From: Oscillospiraceae bacterium
GTDB lineage: Bacteria; Bacillota; Clostridia; Oscillospirales; CAG-382
Direction: 5' to 3'
Assembly: GCA_022508745.1 (NCBI GenBank)
Contig: JAFLUP010000011.1
Location: 1-45,053, forward strand
Length of the DNA: 45,053 nucleotides
The notes under the pieces: model-generated
Told to the model about the DNA's origin: nothing
Databases searched by the model: none
What the model saw: only the letters and a program-made list of their open reading frames with translations
Shown: piece by piece, positions 25,145 through 33,657 of the stretch
How the letters are laid out: every line of letters starts with the position of its first letter
How positions within the stretch are numbered: position 1 is the stretch's first letter
Program-made: the position numbers and the translations under genes

Positions 25145-25936
25145 ATGAGAACCAAAGTACCGGTTACCCCAATCGCCAGAAAGAAATCCAACACGTTCCT
25201 GATCGTCATTGTATGCTTCCTTCTTTTCGGAAGCGTGACGTTCTTGATCGCCGGTATCACCGAAGCGGTCGGCTCCCACGAGACAGTGGATATTTCCACC
25301 GTTGCCTACGCAGACATCAAAACGGGGGACGAATACTATTTCAATAACAATATGCTCATCGCCGGCACCTATGCCAAAATGACCCAATCGACAACGCAAA
25401 ACGGCGTCGTGCAGTCCAAATCAGAGACGACTTATGCTCTGGTTGTCTTTTACGATGCAAAAAACAACCCATACTACGCGTCTCTTGAGATCAAACCGGC
25501 TGACGACATCTATCAAACCGTCATGAAAATCGTAAAAGCCGGAGAAAATGATGACATCAACCCTTACATTACGGGTTGCTTTGAATGTAAGCCTTTAGAC
25601 CAAGACAACTATGAGTACTACCAAGACGGCATAGACGAATTCAACAAACAACTCATCAAAGAATACGAGGAAGAATTCGGTTATTCGAACAATCCCATAA
25701 CGGTGACCAAAAGCATGTTCAATTTCAAGTATGACGCAAGCGACCCGCAGGCATATAAAGAGATGAAACAGGGTCTCGGCACCACCCTCTGCATCGCCGG
25801 CGGCATCATGCTGCTTGTCACCGGTCTTTGCCTGTTCCTGCTGCTGAAAAAGCGCAAGAAGATCCAGCAGGAGATCGCCCAAGCCGCAGCCGAGGCCGCG
25901 GAAGCCGCCCAGTTCCTGAATGATTTCCAGCTGTAA
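25145..25936 (+). CDS. Unknown two-pass membrane protein
   Basis: A 263-residue protein of no recognised family. An N-terminal helix (about 17-40, FLIVIVCFLLFGSVTFLIAG) and a C-terminal helix (about 218-238, IAGGIMLLVTGLCLFLLL) bracket an extracytoplasmic domain of about 175 residues rich in Tyr, Asp and Glu. The cytoplasmic tail is basic then Ala/Glu-rich, with a likely short coiled coil (QQEIAQAAAEAAEAAQF). AAAGGAT precedes the start by 7 bases. It follows the DtxR-like gene by 53 bases and is closed by a strong terminator, so the two could be cotranscribed. The topology resembles sensor or scaffold proteins, but no role can be given. Confidence 0.8.
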   Translation: MRTKVPVTPIARKKSNTFLIVIVCFLLFGSVTFLIAGITEAVGSHETVDISTVAYADIKTGDEYYFNNNMLIAGTYAKMTQSTTQNGVVQSKSETTYALVVFYDAKNNPYYASLEIKPADDIYQTVMKIVKAGENDDINPYITGCFECKPLDQDNYEYYQDGIDEFNKQLIKEYEEEFGYSNNPITVTKSMFNFKYDASDPQAYKEMKQGLGTTLCIAGGIMLLVTGLCLFLLLKKRKKIQQEIAQAAAEAAEAAQFLNDFQL

Positions 25937-25989
25937 GCACAGGCGGGAGGAGCGGTAACGCCCCCAACCCCTGATCCCAATCAAATCCA

Positions 25990-26030
25990 AACGCCGGAGG
26001 GAACCGTTCCGTTTCCTCCGGCGTTTTTTA
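25990..26030. terminator. Terminator between converging genes
   Basis: AACGCCGGAGG pairs with CCTCCGGCGTT across a 14-base loop, followed by a T run on the plus strand. Confidence 0.85.
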
Positions 26031-26038
26031 TTGCTTTT

Positions 26039-26785
26039 TTATTTTTTCTTGCGGCGGAAGATACGCTTGACCCGCTTCCCGTCCGCCTGGAGCGCCTTGA
26101 GGTAGACGTCGAAGGTCTCCTTGACGCGGCGGGGCGTATACGTCGCAAAGAGGAAGTTGACCTTCTCCTTGCTATGCCGCGCCCGATCATACAGCAGTTC
26201 CTTTAGCTTCTCGTACTTCACGACGATGCCGGAATGGGACGCCCAGCGGCGGATCTTGCTCACCAAATGCAGGGAATAGGAGAGATCCACCAAAAAGAAC
26301 CCGTAAAAGATCCCGATGAAAAAGTAACATGCGGGATGTTCCCCCAGCCACCCCGTCCACGCCACCGCGTGTCCGTGCAGGAAAAAGCGGTAAGCGGCCG
26401 CCAGCAGTCCCCAAAGAAACGTATAAAACGGGCAGATAACCCCTTGCAGATTGCCGAAATTATCCGTGTAATCCCACAACCGCATATTCAACAACTTGAG
26501 CAGGACGATCCCGGTGAGGTATTCCATCAGCGTCATCACCGCCACGATGATCAGCAGCGGAAGGACCGCGTCCAGCCACGGCGTTCCCGTTTGTACCTTT
26601 TCGCACAGCAGGCAGATGAGGTACATGAGCATCAGCCCGGTGCCGTACAGCGGCAGCGCGGGACCCGTCAGGAAACCGGGATTGATCCATTTTCCGTGGT
26701 CCAGACGGCGGCACACCACCTCCAGACACCACCCAAAGAAGCTGCCGAAGCAAAACAGAAATGCAAGGGACAGAAACATCTGCAT
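26039..26785 (-). CDS. COG4905-type putative ABC transporter permease
   Basis: A 248-residue integral membrane protein of the COG4905 (DUF1113-like) family, common in Clostridia and usually labelled putative ABC-transporter type IV permease without proof. It opens MQMFLSLAFLFCFGSFFGWC and has the characteristic GFLTGPALPLYGTG loop, LLNMRLWDYTDNFGNLQGVI and CPFYTFLWG. About six helices are followed by a long basic C-terminal tail. AGGAGG lies 9 bases before the start. It has no ATPase partner next to it. It follows the bactofilin-like gene by 35 bases on the same strand. Confidence 0.85.
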   Translation of the reverse strand: MQMFLSLAFLFCFGSFFGWCLEVVCRRLDHGKWINPGFLTGPALPLYGTGLMLMYLICLLCEKVQTGTPWLDAVLPLLIIVAVMTLMEYLTGIVLLKLLNMRLWDYTDNFGNLQGVICPFYTFLWGLLAAAYRFFLHGHAVAWTGWLGEHPACYFFIGIFYGFFLVDLSYSLHLVSKIRRWASHSGIVVKYEKLKELLYDRARHSKEKVNFLFATYTPRRVKETFDVYLKALQADGKRVKRIFRRKKK

Positions 26786-26820
26786 TTCCGCCTACCTCCT
26801 TTTTTTCTGTCTTTACCGCC

Positions 26821-27897
26821 TCAAACGCGGAAATCCATCTCCGGTCCCGCGCTGACCATGGGCTCCCGGCGCTTCCGGATCAGGGAAGCCACCGCTCCAA
26901 AGCCCACCGTCATGACGATCAGATCCACCAAAAGTCCCACGTAGGGAAGAATCGACAGGATCGCGATAACGGCAGCAACCAGCGCGGCGGAAAGGAAGGG
27001 GTTCCACTTTGCCAGCCACACGCGGCTCAAAACCACGGCGGCGATGGCGTTCGCCAATAAAAAGACCACAAGATACAGCAGCAGGATCGCAACGCTGATC
27101 GGCCAGGTGATCGCCGGCAGCAGGAACAGAATGGCGGCCAACGGGATCAGAAGCATCGCCGCAAACCCTCTCAAACAGAAGGAGATCGGATGCGCCTTGA
27201 ATTGCCGGGAGGCACGATCCGGCATGCGGCGAAGCACCAGCGTCACCAACAAAGCCACCGCCACGGCGGCAAGCATCGTGAAAGGCAAAGAGATAAGATC
27301 GGAGACGAAAGCGCTCCGGGTCTTTTTGAATGTCACCGCCTCCCGAAGGGCAAGGCTATCCAGCGACTTGTAGGAGTTGTCCTTCAAGCCGCTTACCACC
27401 AGCGGATCGGAGGAAGAAGTGACCTCCGCGGAGGCGAACTTCGCGTCCTCCAGAAAGATCACCTGTCCCGCTTCGCAGACCACCTTTTCCCGCACGGTGC
27501 CGCCGATATACACGGTCTCGCCATAGACGGAAAGCGTATCGCACGTCCCGAGGAACACCACCTGATTGCCGGCAATCTTCACATCCTTGGCGTCAAACTG
27601 TTCGTCGCATTTGACCGTCATTCCCGCCACCGTCACATTGCGTCCTACCGCACCGTTCAGCAGCATTTCGGTGGCGCAGGCGCGAATACTGCCCTTTACC
27701 TCACCCTGCACCGTAAGATTCATGGCGAGCGCCAGCAGATCCCCGCCGACGCTGTCCGTGACCTTCAGTTCATCGGCGGCTCTCAACAGATCCCCGCCGT
27801 CCGCCGTCTCCGTTTCAGCAAAGGCCGGAAGCATCAGCGCTGACAGCAACAGCAGCGCCACCAATCCGACAAACATCATTTTTCCGCATCGCTTCAT
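26821..27897 (-). CDS. Bactofilin-like (polymer-forming) membrane protein
   Basis: A 358-residue protein with a signal peptide (ending LMLPAFAETE). A beta-repeat region of about 130 residues (GGDLLALAMNLTVQGEVKGS, GAVGRNVTVAG, VYIGGTVREKVVCE) has the pattern of bactofilin-type right-handed beta helices. Four or five membrane helices fill the C-terminal half (about 215-345). The repeat domain would lie outside the membrane, unlike cytoplasmic bactofilins. Such proteins are frequent in Firmicutes as unnamed polymer-forming cytoskeletal-like membrane proteins. ATG 27897 was chosen because the signal peptide starts there; a TTGCAA-17-TATAAT promoter lies upstream. It is divergent from the flippase/spoIIIA operon. 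Confidence 0.8.
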   Translation of the reverse strand: MKRCGKMMFVGLVALLLLSALMLPAFAETETADGGDLLRAADELKVTDSVGGDLLALAMNLTVQGEVKGSIRACATEMLLNGAVGRNVTVAGMTVKCDEQFDAKDVKIAGNQVVFLGTCDTLSVYGETVYIGGTVREKVVCEAGQVIFLEDAKFASAEVTSSSDPLVVSGLKDNSYKSLDSLALREAVTFKKTRSAFVSDLISLPFTMLAAVAVALLVTLVLRRMPDRASRQFKAHPISFCLRGFAAMLLIPLAAILFLLPAITWPISVAILLLYLVVFLLANAIAAVVLSRVWLAKWNPFLSAALVAAVIAILSILPYVGLLVDLIVMTVGFGAVASLIRKRREPMVSAGPEMDFRV

Positions 27898-27945
27898 GTC
27901 TATACCCGTTCCTTTCCCGGTGTTTCGTAACTGTTTTCTGCATCC

Positions 27946-27974
27946 ATTATACAGGAATGTAACGCGTTTTGCAA
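27946..27974 (-). promoter_or_regulatory. Predicted promoter of the bactofilin-like gene
   Basis: Minus strand TTGCAA (27969-27974), 17 bases, TATAAT (27946-27951). It abuts the sigma-E-like promoter on the other strand. Confidence 0.6.
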
Positions 27975-28003
27975 GTATGTTTTGCGATTCCTTTTCATAC
28001 AAT
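27975..28003 (+). promoter_or_regulatory. Sigma-E-like sporulation promoter
   Basis: CATACAAT (27996-28003) is an exact match to the Bacillus sigma-E -10 consensus (CATACAHT). Exactly 14 bases upstream, GTATGTT (27975-27981) matches KMATATT at five of seven positions. It would drive the flippase gene and spoIIIA in the mother cell. Confidence 0.6.
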
Positions 28004-28034
28004 GGGAACAAAAAAGCGTTGGAGGGTCCCTCTT

Positions 28035-29597
28035 TTGCCGAAGGAACATCAAAAAGTATCTGCGTCCCTGCTGAAGGGCGCGGCGGTGATGACCGCTTTT
28101 GCCCTGTGCGGCAAGCTGTTGGGCGTCCTGCTGCGGCTATACCTGACCTCCCGCATCGGGAGCGAAGGGATCGGGCTGTATCAGCTGATCATGAGTGTTT
28201 ACGGGCTGTTTTCCACCGTGGCGACGGCGGGGCTGACCGTCGCCGTCTCCCGTCTGGTGGCGGAGAGAGCGGAGAACAGTCTTTCCAATGCGGCCCTGCT
28301 CCTGCGCGCCTCCGTGGTGGCGGGGCTTGCAGTCAGCCTGCTTTCCACCGCCGCACTGCTGGGGACAGCGGATTTCTTCGCGCTGCGGGTGGTAAGGGAG
28401 GAAAGCACGGCTCCCTCCCTGCGCATCCTCGCCCTTTCCATGCCCTTTATGGCGGTGGCAGCTTGTTTCAAGGGCTGGTTCATCGCCCGGCGACAGGTCC
28501 TGCGCAGTTCCTCCGCGTCCTTTTTCGAGCAGTGCGTGAAATTCGCGGTCATGGCGTTGTTCCTCAATGTCGTGATGGCCCGCACGAACGATCTGGGCAT
28601 GCTTTGTACCGGTATCGTGCTGGGTGTAACCATCGGGGAGTGCTGCTCCTTTTTCTACCTGTGGATCGCTTACCGTTTCCTGCGGGGATACGTCCGGCGG
28701 CAGGAATACTGCCCGACGGAACGCTTCGGGAACAGCCTGCGGGTGCTGGGGAAGGTGGCGACCCCCATCGGGCTTTCCATCATCATGACCTCCCTGCTGC
28801 ACACGGCGGAAAACCTGATCCTCCCCTCCGTCTTTGAGAAGTACGGCGGGGACCGTTCCACAGCGCTTTCCCAGTTCGGCATCATCCGCGGCATGGTGAT
28901 CCCGCTGCTGTTCTTCCCCTTCGCCTTTCTGCAAAGTCTGGTCTCCGTCATGATCCCGGAGATCTCCCGGCTGGGGGTCTCGGACGGGAAAGCCGCGCGG
29001 GACCGGCAGATCGGGCGGATCCTCTCCATCGCCTTCCTGTTCGGCATCGCGGCGGGGGGATTGTTCTTCTTCCTGCCGGAGGAGCTGGGACAAACCTTCT
29101 ACCCCGGGCAAGACGTGACCCACGCCCTGCGGCTGTTGGCGCTGGTGAACCCGTTTATGTATGTGCAGACCATCTCCGACGGGCTGCTCAAAGCGGTGGA
29201 CGGGCAGAAATACACCCTTCGTTACAGCGTTTACAACTCCTTGCTTCGGTTGGTCGTGATCTACACCCTCATTCCCCTGTCCGGCGCGGAGGGCTATCTG
29301 CTGCTGCTCATGCTCTCCAACACCTTTGAGTTTGCCCTCTGCTACCGTCGGTTAAAGACCTACGCCCACTTTTCCGTCGGCTTCCTGCGCGGCGTGCTGG
29401 CGCCCCTCGCAAGCGCCGTGCTGGGCGGGATCGCAGCGCGTCTGACGCTGCACCTCCCCTCTTTCGGGAACGCCTCCCCGCTGCCCTCCGCCATGGCGGG
29501 ATCTGCGGTCTATCTGGGCGTGTTCCTGCTGCTGACCCTCCCCCTCTACCGACAGTTCCTTCCCTCCGCCAGACGCAGAGAGCGGGCGGCGGCATGA
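28035..29597 (+). CDS. SpoVB/MOP-type polysaccharide or lipid II flippase
   Basis: 520 residues with about 14 membrane helices, of the MOP (MurJ/SpoVB/Wzx) exporter superfamily. It starts with SLLKGAAVMTAFALCGKLLG, the typical first helix, and has YQLIMSVYGLFSTVATAGLTVAVSRLVAE and FPFAFLQSLVSVMIPEISRL. SpoVB (518 residues in Bacillus subtilis) is needed for spore cortex synthesis. TTG 28035 was chosen: GGAGGG lies 8 bases before it, the length matches SpoVB, and the upstream in-frame ATG (28002) falls inside the sigma-E-like -10 box. Its stop overlaps the spoIIIAA start (ATGA, 29594-29597), tying it to the sporulation operon and supporting a sporulation role. Confidence 0.9.
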   Translation: MPKEHQKVSASLLKGAAVMTAFALCGKLLGVLLRLYLTSRIGSEGIGLYQLIMSVYGLFSTVATAGLTVAVSRLVAERAENSLSNAALLLRASVVAGLAVSLLSTAALLGTADFFALRVVREESTAPSLRILALSMPFMAVAACFKGWFIARRQVLRSSSASFFEQCVKFAVMALFLNVVMARTNDLGMLCTGIVLGVTIGECCSFFYLWIAYRFLRGYVRRQEYCPTERFGNSLRVLGKVATPIGLSIIMTSLLHTAENLILPSVFEKYGGDRSTALSQFGIIRGMVIPLLFFPFAFLQSLVSVMIPEISRLGVSDGKAARDRQIGRILSIAFLFGIAAGGLFFFLPEELGQTFYPGQDVTHALRLLALVNPFMYVQTISDGLLKAVDGQKYTLRYSVYNSLLRLVVIYTLIPLSGAEGYLLLLMLSNTFEFALCYRRLKTYAHFSVGFLRGVLAPLASAVLGGIAARLTLHLPSFGNASPLPSAMAGSAVYLGVFLLLTLPLYRQFLPSARRRERAAA

Positions 29598-30475
29598 GCT
29601 GGATGCACTATCTTCCGCCCCGCTTTCTGCCGGTGATCCAAGCGCTGCCGGAAGCGCTGGCGAAGCAGATCACGGAAGTCAGGCTGCGGCTGGAGAAGCC
29701 CTTTTCGATAACGGCGGGTGGAAGGAATCTGCTGCCGGACGAAACCGGATGCCTCCGTACCACTGCGGATGCGCTGCGGGTCACGCGCGGGGATCTGGAA
29801 GAAATGCTCTCCCGGCTGACGGAAGGCTCGCTCTACGCCTTTGAGGAGCCCCTCGGAAACGGATATCTGCCGCTGCCAGACGGCTGCCGCGCAGGCGTGG
29901 CGGGGGAAACCATCCTTTCGCCCGGCGGTAGGCTGCGCTTCCGCAGGATCACGTCGGTCAACCTGCGCATCTCCCGCTTTCTGCCGTCCTTCGCCCGTCC
30001 GCTGACGGACAGGCTGCGGGAAGGCTCCCCTGTGGGCGCTCTGATCATTTCCCCGCCGGCGGGAGGGAAAACTACCTTCCTCCGCTCCGCCGCGTGGCAG
30101 CTCTCCACCGGCGTCCGCCCGTATCGGGTGGGCATCGCGGACGAGCGGGGGGAATTGGAGATCCCGGACGGCCTGTGCGACCGGATCACCGGCTGTGAAA
30201 AGGCAAAGGCCATCGAACTGCTGACTCGCACCATGTCTCCGGAATACCTACTCTGCGACGAGCTTGGTGTGGGGGAGGAGGGTCCGCTGCTGGCGGCGCA
30301 GAACACCGGCGTGCGGCTGATCGCCTCCGTCCACGGAGGCTGTTTAGAAGAAGCCACGCAGCGCCCTTGCGCGCGGACGCTGCTGGAAGCCGGTCTATTC
30401 GGCTACCTGGTGCTGTTGGAGCCCGGTTATCGCGTCCGTATCTTCACGGAAAAGGGGGAAGCGGTATGCGGCTGA
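29594..30475 (+). CDS. spoIIIAA: Stage III sporulation protein AA (ATPase)
   Basis: A 293-residue secretion-type ATPase of the SpoIIIA-SpoIIQ channel linking mother cell and forespore. It begins with ITEVRLRLEKPFSITAGGRN and has FEEPLGNGYLPLPDGCRAGV, then the P-loop SPPAGGKTTFLRSAAW near residue 155 (the usual leading Gly is Ser). VGIADERGEL is the Walker B-like Asp/Glu box, and CDELGVGEE and LIASVHGG follow. Start coupled to the flippase by ATGA; its 3' end overlaps spoIIIAB by 10 bases. Confidence 0.96.
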   Translation: MSWMHYLPPRFLPVIQALPEALAKQITEVRLRLEKPFSITAGGRNLLPDETGCLRTTADALRVTRGDLEEMLSRLTEGSLYAFEEPLGNGYLPLPDGCRAGVAGETILSPGGRLRFRRITSVNLRISRFLPSFARPLTDRLREGSPVGALIISPPAGGKTTFLRSAAWQLSTGVRPYRVGIADERGELEIPDGLCDRITGCEKAKAIELLTRTMSPEYLLCDELGVGEEGPLLAAQNTGVRLIASVHGGCLEEATQRPCARTLLEAGLFGYLVLLEPGYRVRIFTEKGEAVCG

Positions 30476-30954
30476 TGGGCGGATTGCTGATCGTCAGCGC
30501 CTTCTCCTTCTGCGGCGTCTCCTTCGCAGGGGAAGCAAAAACGGAGATCCGCGCGTTGGAAGCGCTGCTCTCCCTGTTGCGTACCCTTTCCCAACGTCTT
30601 TCCTGGGGAAAGGAACCTCTGCACACCCTGTTTTCCTCCATGGATGACCCCTATCTGGAGCGGATCGGCTTCCTCCCCCTGCTGCGGAACGCGGAGGGGC
30701 GCAACTACCCGGACGCATGGGAACGGGCGCTGCGCCTTCTGCCGCTGCCGCCGGAAGCGATGCGGGAAGCGCAAGCCCTCGGCGCCTCCCTCGGGCGCGT
30801 CTCGCTGGAAGCGCAGCTGGAGCGGCTCTCCCTCTGTATCGCTTCCATAGAAACCTGCCGCGAGAACGCACAGGACAATGCACGGCGGAAATGCCGCAGC
30901 ACCGTCGCCCTGTGGGTGTTGGCGGGACTGCTGGCGGCGCTGTTGCTGATTTGA
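30466..30954 (+). CDS. spoIIIAB: Stage III sporulation protein AB
   Basis: A 162-residue protein with helices at both ends (MGGLLIVSAFSFCGVSFAG and the C-terminal VALWVLAGLLAALLLI) around a helical domain related to type II secretion GspF modules, with IRALEALLSLLRTLSQRLSW near the front. It overlaps spoIIIAA by 10 bases and has GGGGGAAG before its ATG. It is an inner-membrane part of the SpoIIIA channel, assigned by operon order and the conserved layout. Confidence 0.93.
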   Translation: MRLMGGLLIVSAFSFCGVSFAGEAKTEIRALEALLSLLRTLSQRLSWGKEPLHTLFSSMDDPYLERIGFLPLLRNAEGRNYPDAWERALRLLPLPPEAMREAQALGASLGRVSLEAQLERLSLCIASIETCRENAQDNARRKCRSTVALWVLAGLLAALLLI

Positions 30955-30969
30955 AAGGAATGGTAAGCA

Positions 30970-31164
30970 TTGAATATCACTTTGATCATCCGTATCGCCG
31001 GCGTCGGACTGCTGGTGGCCATCATTTGCCAGATTCTGCAAAAGAACGGTCGGGAGGAACAGGCGACCTTCGTCTCGGTGGCAGGAGTTGTGGTGGTGGC
31101 GCTGCTGCTGCTTTCCGAGATCACCTCCCTGCTTTCGGCGGTACGGAGCGCCTTCGGAATATGA
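30970..31164 (+). CDS. spoIIIAC: Stage III sporulation protein AC
   Basis: A 64-residue, two-helix membrane protein, nearly identical in layout to SpoIIIAC (68 residues in Bacillus): IIRIAGVGLLVAIICQILQK and QATFVSVAGVVVVALLLLSE. TTG start at 30970 with GGAATGGT upstream; no in-frame ATG is available. Part of the SpoIIIA membrane complex. Confidence 0.93.
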   Translation: MNITLIIRIAGVGLLVAIICQILQKNGREEQATFVSVAGVVVVALLLLSEITSLLSAVRSAFGI

Positions 31165-31179
31165 GGGTTGGGAGCGGAT

Positions 31180-31548
31180 ATGGATCTGTATGCCGTCTGC
31201 GGCTTTCTGCTTGCCGCCCTCTGCGTCAATCTTCTGCTGCGCCGCATCTCTCCGGAGTACGTACCCCTGACCGTTGCCGCCTCCGGCATCCTGTTAGCGG
31301 TCTACTTCCTGCGGGAAGCGGCGAACACGGTGGAAACCCTCTCCGGGATCGCCGCACAGTACGGGCTGGGAGGCTGGTTTTCGCTGCTGCTCAAAGCGCT
31401 GGCCATCGCCGTGGCCTGCCAGCTCACGTCCGCCCTCTGCCGGGACTGCGGGGAAAGCGCGCTGGCGGAGAAGGCGGAGCTTGCGGGAAAACTGGCCATT
31501 CTGGCGCTGACGCTCCCCGTGGTCAAGCAGTTGTTGGCACTCTTGTGA
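31180..31548 (+). CDS. spoIIIAD: Stage III sporulation protein AD
   Basis: A 122-residue membrane protein with four helices, including LTVAASGILLAVYFLREAAN, GGWFSLLLKALAIAVACQLT and the C-terminal KLAILALTLPVVKQLLALL, typical of SpoIIIAD. ATG 31180 is chosen with GGGAGCG just upstream; an in-frame TTG at 31168 would add four residues. Its stop overlaps the GTG start of spoIIIAE. Confidence 0.93.
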   Translation: MDLYAVCGFLLAALCVNLLLRRISPEYVPLTVAASGILLAVYFLREAANTVETLSGIAAQYGLGGWFSLLLKALAIAVACQLTSALCRDCGESALAEKAELAGKLAILALTLPVVKQLLALL

Positions 31549-32630
31549 AGCGCTGTTTCCTCCTCGCCCTGCTGTTCCTTGCCCTGCTTTCCCTCTGCGG
31601 CTTTTCCGACACGGAGGAATCCCTCGCGGAGGACGCGGGCGTGGACGCCCTCTCCCACCCGATCCTGACCGAGGAGGAACTGGAAGGCGAGACCCCCATC
31701 GTCCTCTGGGACAAGCTGGGAGATCTGCTCCGCGGCGGAGCGGGAGACGCCCTCCGCGGCGCCTCCGGCAGCTTCGCGGCGCTGTTGGGAATTCTGGTGC
31801 TTTGCTCTCTGCTGCACGCCCTGCGGCAGCTCTCCACCTCGTCGGCGCTCTCCGAGGCCTGCGCCTTCGTGACGGCACTGGCGCTTTCCGGCGTCACCTA
31901 CACCCTGCTCGCCGATCTCTTTACCGCCACCGGACAAGCCCTGATAGCGTTCACCGAATACATGGCGGCTCTGCTGCCGGTCTCCGGATCGCTGCTGCTG
32001 GCGGGAGGGAACGCCTCCGCCGCCGCTGCCTCCTCCGCCGGACTCTCGCTGTTCCTCTCGGTGGTTAGTCTGCTCTGCTCCTCGGTGCTGTTCCCCTTTT
32101 TGCAGATCTCCTTCGCCATCAGCTTCGCTTCCGCCCTGCCCGGCACAGTGAATCTCTCCCCCATCGGCTCGCTGATGCGCAACACCTCCGGTCTGCTGCT
32201 GGCGTTCCTCTTTTCCCTGCTGGGATTCCTGCTGACCATGCAGACCTCCATCGCCGCCGCAGCGGACAGCGCCCTGTTCCGCACCGTCCGTTTCGCCTCC
32301 GGGATTCTGATCCCGGTGGTGGGCAGCTCCCTGGGGGATGCGGCGCGTACCATCGCCGGCAGCGTTTCCGTCATCAAGGGGACCGTGGGCGGCGCGGGAG
32401 TGGTGGTCACGTTTGCCATCCTACTGCCCCCCTTCCTGCATCTGTTTGCTCACCGTCTGCTGCTTTCCCTCTGTGCCGCCCTTGCGAAGCTGCTGGGCTG
32501 TGAACGGGAAGGACAGCTGCTTTCCGAGCTGGGAAGCACCTTGAGCATCCTTCTGGGACTTCTTGCAGGAACGGAAGCGGTGGCGCTGCTCTACCTTTCC
32601 GCCTTCATCAAGACAGGAGCCGCCGTATGA
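31545..32630 (+). CDS. spoIIIAE: Stage III sporulation protein AE
   Basis: A 361-residue polytopic protein with a signal-like N terminus (VKRCFLLALLFLALLSLCGF) and at least seven further helices, with the family stretches PVSGSLLLAGGNASAAAASS and SPIGSLMRNTSGLLLAFLF. The GTG start at 31545 is read through a GTGA overlap with spoIIIAD. The open frame extends far upstream in another reading of AB-AD, but that part is not coding. Core membrane subunit of the SpoIIIA-SpoIIQ channel. Confidence 0.95.
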   Translation: MKRCFLLALLFLALLSLCGFSDTEESLAEDAGVDALSHPILTEEELEGETPIVLWDKLGDLLRGGAGDALRGASGSFAALLGILVLCSLLHALRQLSTSSALSEACAFVTALALSGVTYTLLADLFTATGQALIAFTEYMAALLPVSGSLLLAGGNASAAAASSAGLSLFLSVVSLLCSSVLFPFLQISFAISFASALPGTVNLSPIGSLMRNTSGLLLAFLFSLLGFLLTMQTSIAAAADSALFRTVRFASGILIPVVGSSLGDAARTIAGSVSVIKGTVGGAGVVVTFAILLPPFLHLFAHRLLLSLCAALAKLLGCEREGQLLSELGSTLSILLGLLAGTEAVALLYLSAFIKTGAAV

Positions 32631-33094
32631 CGTCGAATCTGCAAAGCTACTTTTCCATGCTGCTGACCGCCTCGGTGCTGGGAGCCCTCTGCGCGGCGTT
32701 CGTGGGCAGCGCCTTCGAAAAGTACCTGCGATATTTGGCAGCGCTCATCTGCGTTCTGCTGGTGCTGGCGCCCTTTCGCTCCTTTGACGCATCCCACCTG
32801 TTCCCCGCGGACATTTCCGGCGCGGACGTCTCCCTGCCGGATGGCAAAACGCTTTCGGAACTGGCAGGCGAACAGGCGGAAAGCGAGATCTGCGCTTACA
32901 TCGCCCAATGCCTTTCCGCGGAAACAGGCATAACTGCCACAGACGTGCGCATAGATATAGATTGGACAGAAACCCAACCGGTGATCCGTGCGGTGCGCCT
33001 GATCCTTCCGCCGGAGGATGCCCACCGCACAGAGGAGGCCGCCGCATGGGTGGAAAAAACCTACGGCGTTCCCGGTTACGCATCCGGATCCTGA
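32627..33094 (+). CDS. spoIIIAF: Stage III sporulation protein AF
   Basis: A 155-residue protein, shorter than the Bacillus protein (206). It has two N-terminal helices (SMLLTASVLGALCAAFVGSA and YLAALICVLLVLAPF) and a soluble domain of about 95 residues with the ring-building-like ESEICAYIAQCLSAE and IRAVRLILP. ATGA overlap with spoIIIAE. Assigned by order and topology. Confidence 0.92.
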   Translation: MTSNLQSYFSMLLTASVLGALCAAFVGSAFEKYLRYLAALICVLLVLAPFRSFDASHLFPADISGADVSLPDGKTLSELAGEQAESEICAYIAQCLSAETGITATDVRIDIDWTETQPVIRAVRLILPPEDAHRTEEAAAWVEKTYGVPGYASGS

Positions 33095-33122
33095 ACGCCG
33101 CGGAAAGGGGGCATACGGGGGA

Positions 33123-33629
33123 TTGCCAAACGAATCGACGGCGATGAACGCCTTTTTCCGCAAATGCAAACGGATCAAGGGGCTTCCTTACCTGCTGTTG
33201 GCACTGGCAGCCGGGCTGATCCTGCTCCTGCTCCCCTCCGGGAAAGCCGACGACGCCGTGACAAGCGGCACGCCGGACAGCACGGAGTACCGTCTGGCGC
33301 TGGAACAGGAGGTCCGCTCTCTGCTTTGCGAACTGGAGGGCGTGAAGGATTGCACCGTGGTGCTGACCCTTTCCTACGGGTACGAATACACCTACGCCAC
33401 CGACCAGCGGGTCAAGGAGCAATCCGACGGCAAAGAGACCGAAAAGACCATCGTCCTCGCCACCGAAAACGGAAATCAGACGCCCCTCCCCCTGCGGGAA
33501 AAACAGCCTGTGGTCTGCGGCGCCGCGGTGGTCTGTCCGGGCGCTGACGAAGCCATTCGCGCCCGCATTTCCTCCCTGCTGCGCGCGCTGTTCGCTCTGG
33601 AGGACCCCTTCATCAGTATTCAAAGCTAA
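33123..33629 (+). CDS. spoIIIAG: Stage III sporulation protein AG
   Basis: 168 residues from TTG 33123 (GGGGG 11 bases upstream) or 161 from ATG 33144, which has no ribosome site; the first is slightly favoured. One helix (GLPYLLLALAAGLILLLLPS) precedes a soluble domain with the family marks LEGVKDCTVVLTL, EKTIVLATENGN and PVVCGAAVVCPGAD. In Bacillus SpoIIIAG forms a large ring in the intermembrane space. Confidence 0.93.
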   Translation: MPNESTAMNAFFRKCKRIKGLPYLLLALAAGLILLLLPSGKADDAVTSGTPDSTEYRLALEQEVRSLLCELEGVKDCTVVLTLSYGYEYTYATDQRVKEQSDGKETEKTIVLATENGNQTPLPLREKQPVVCGAAVVCPGADEAIRARISSLLRALFALEDPFISIQS

Positions 33630-33657
33630 ATTTCATCATCATACAGGAGGCACCGTT

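Noticed and set aside
30717-31544. An upstream extension of the spoIIIAE frame over spoIIIAB, AC and AD
   Set aside because: The real start is the GTG overlapping the spoIIIAD stop; the upstream part is another reading frame of the three known genes.
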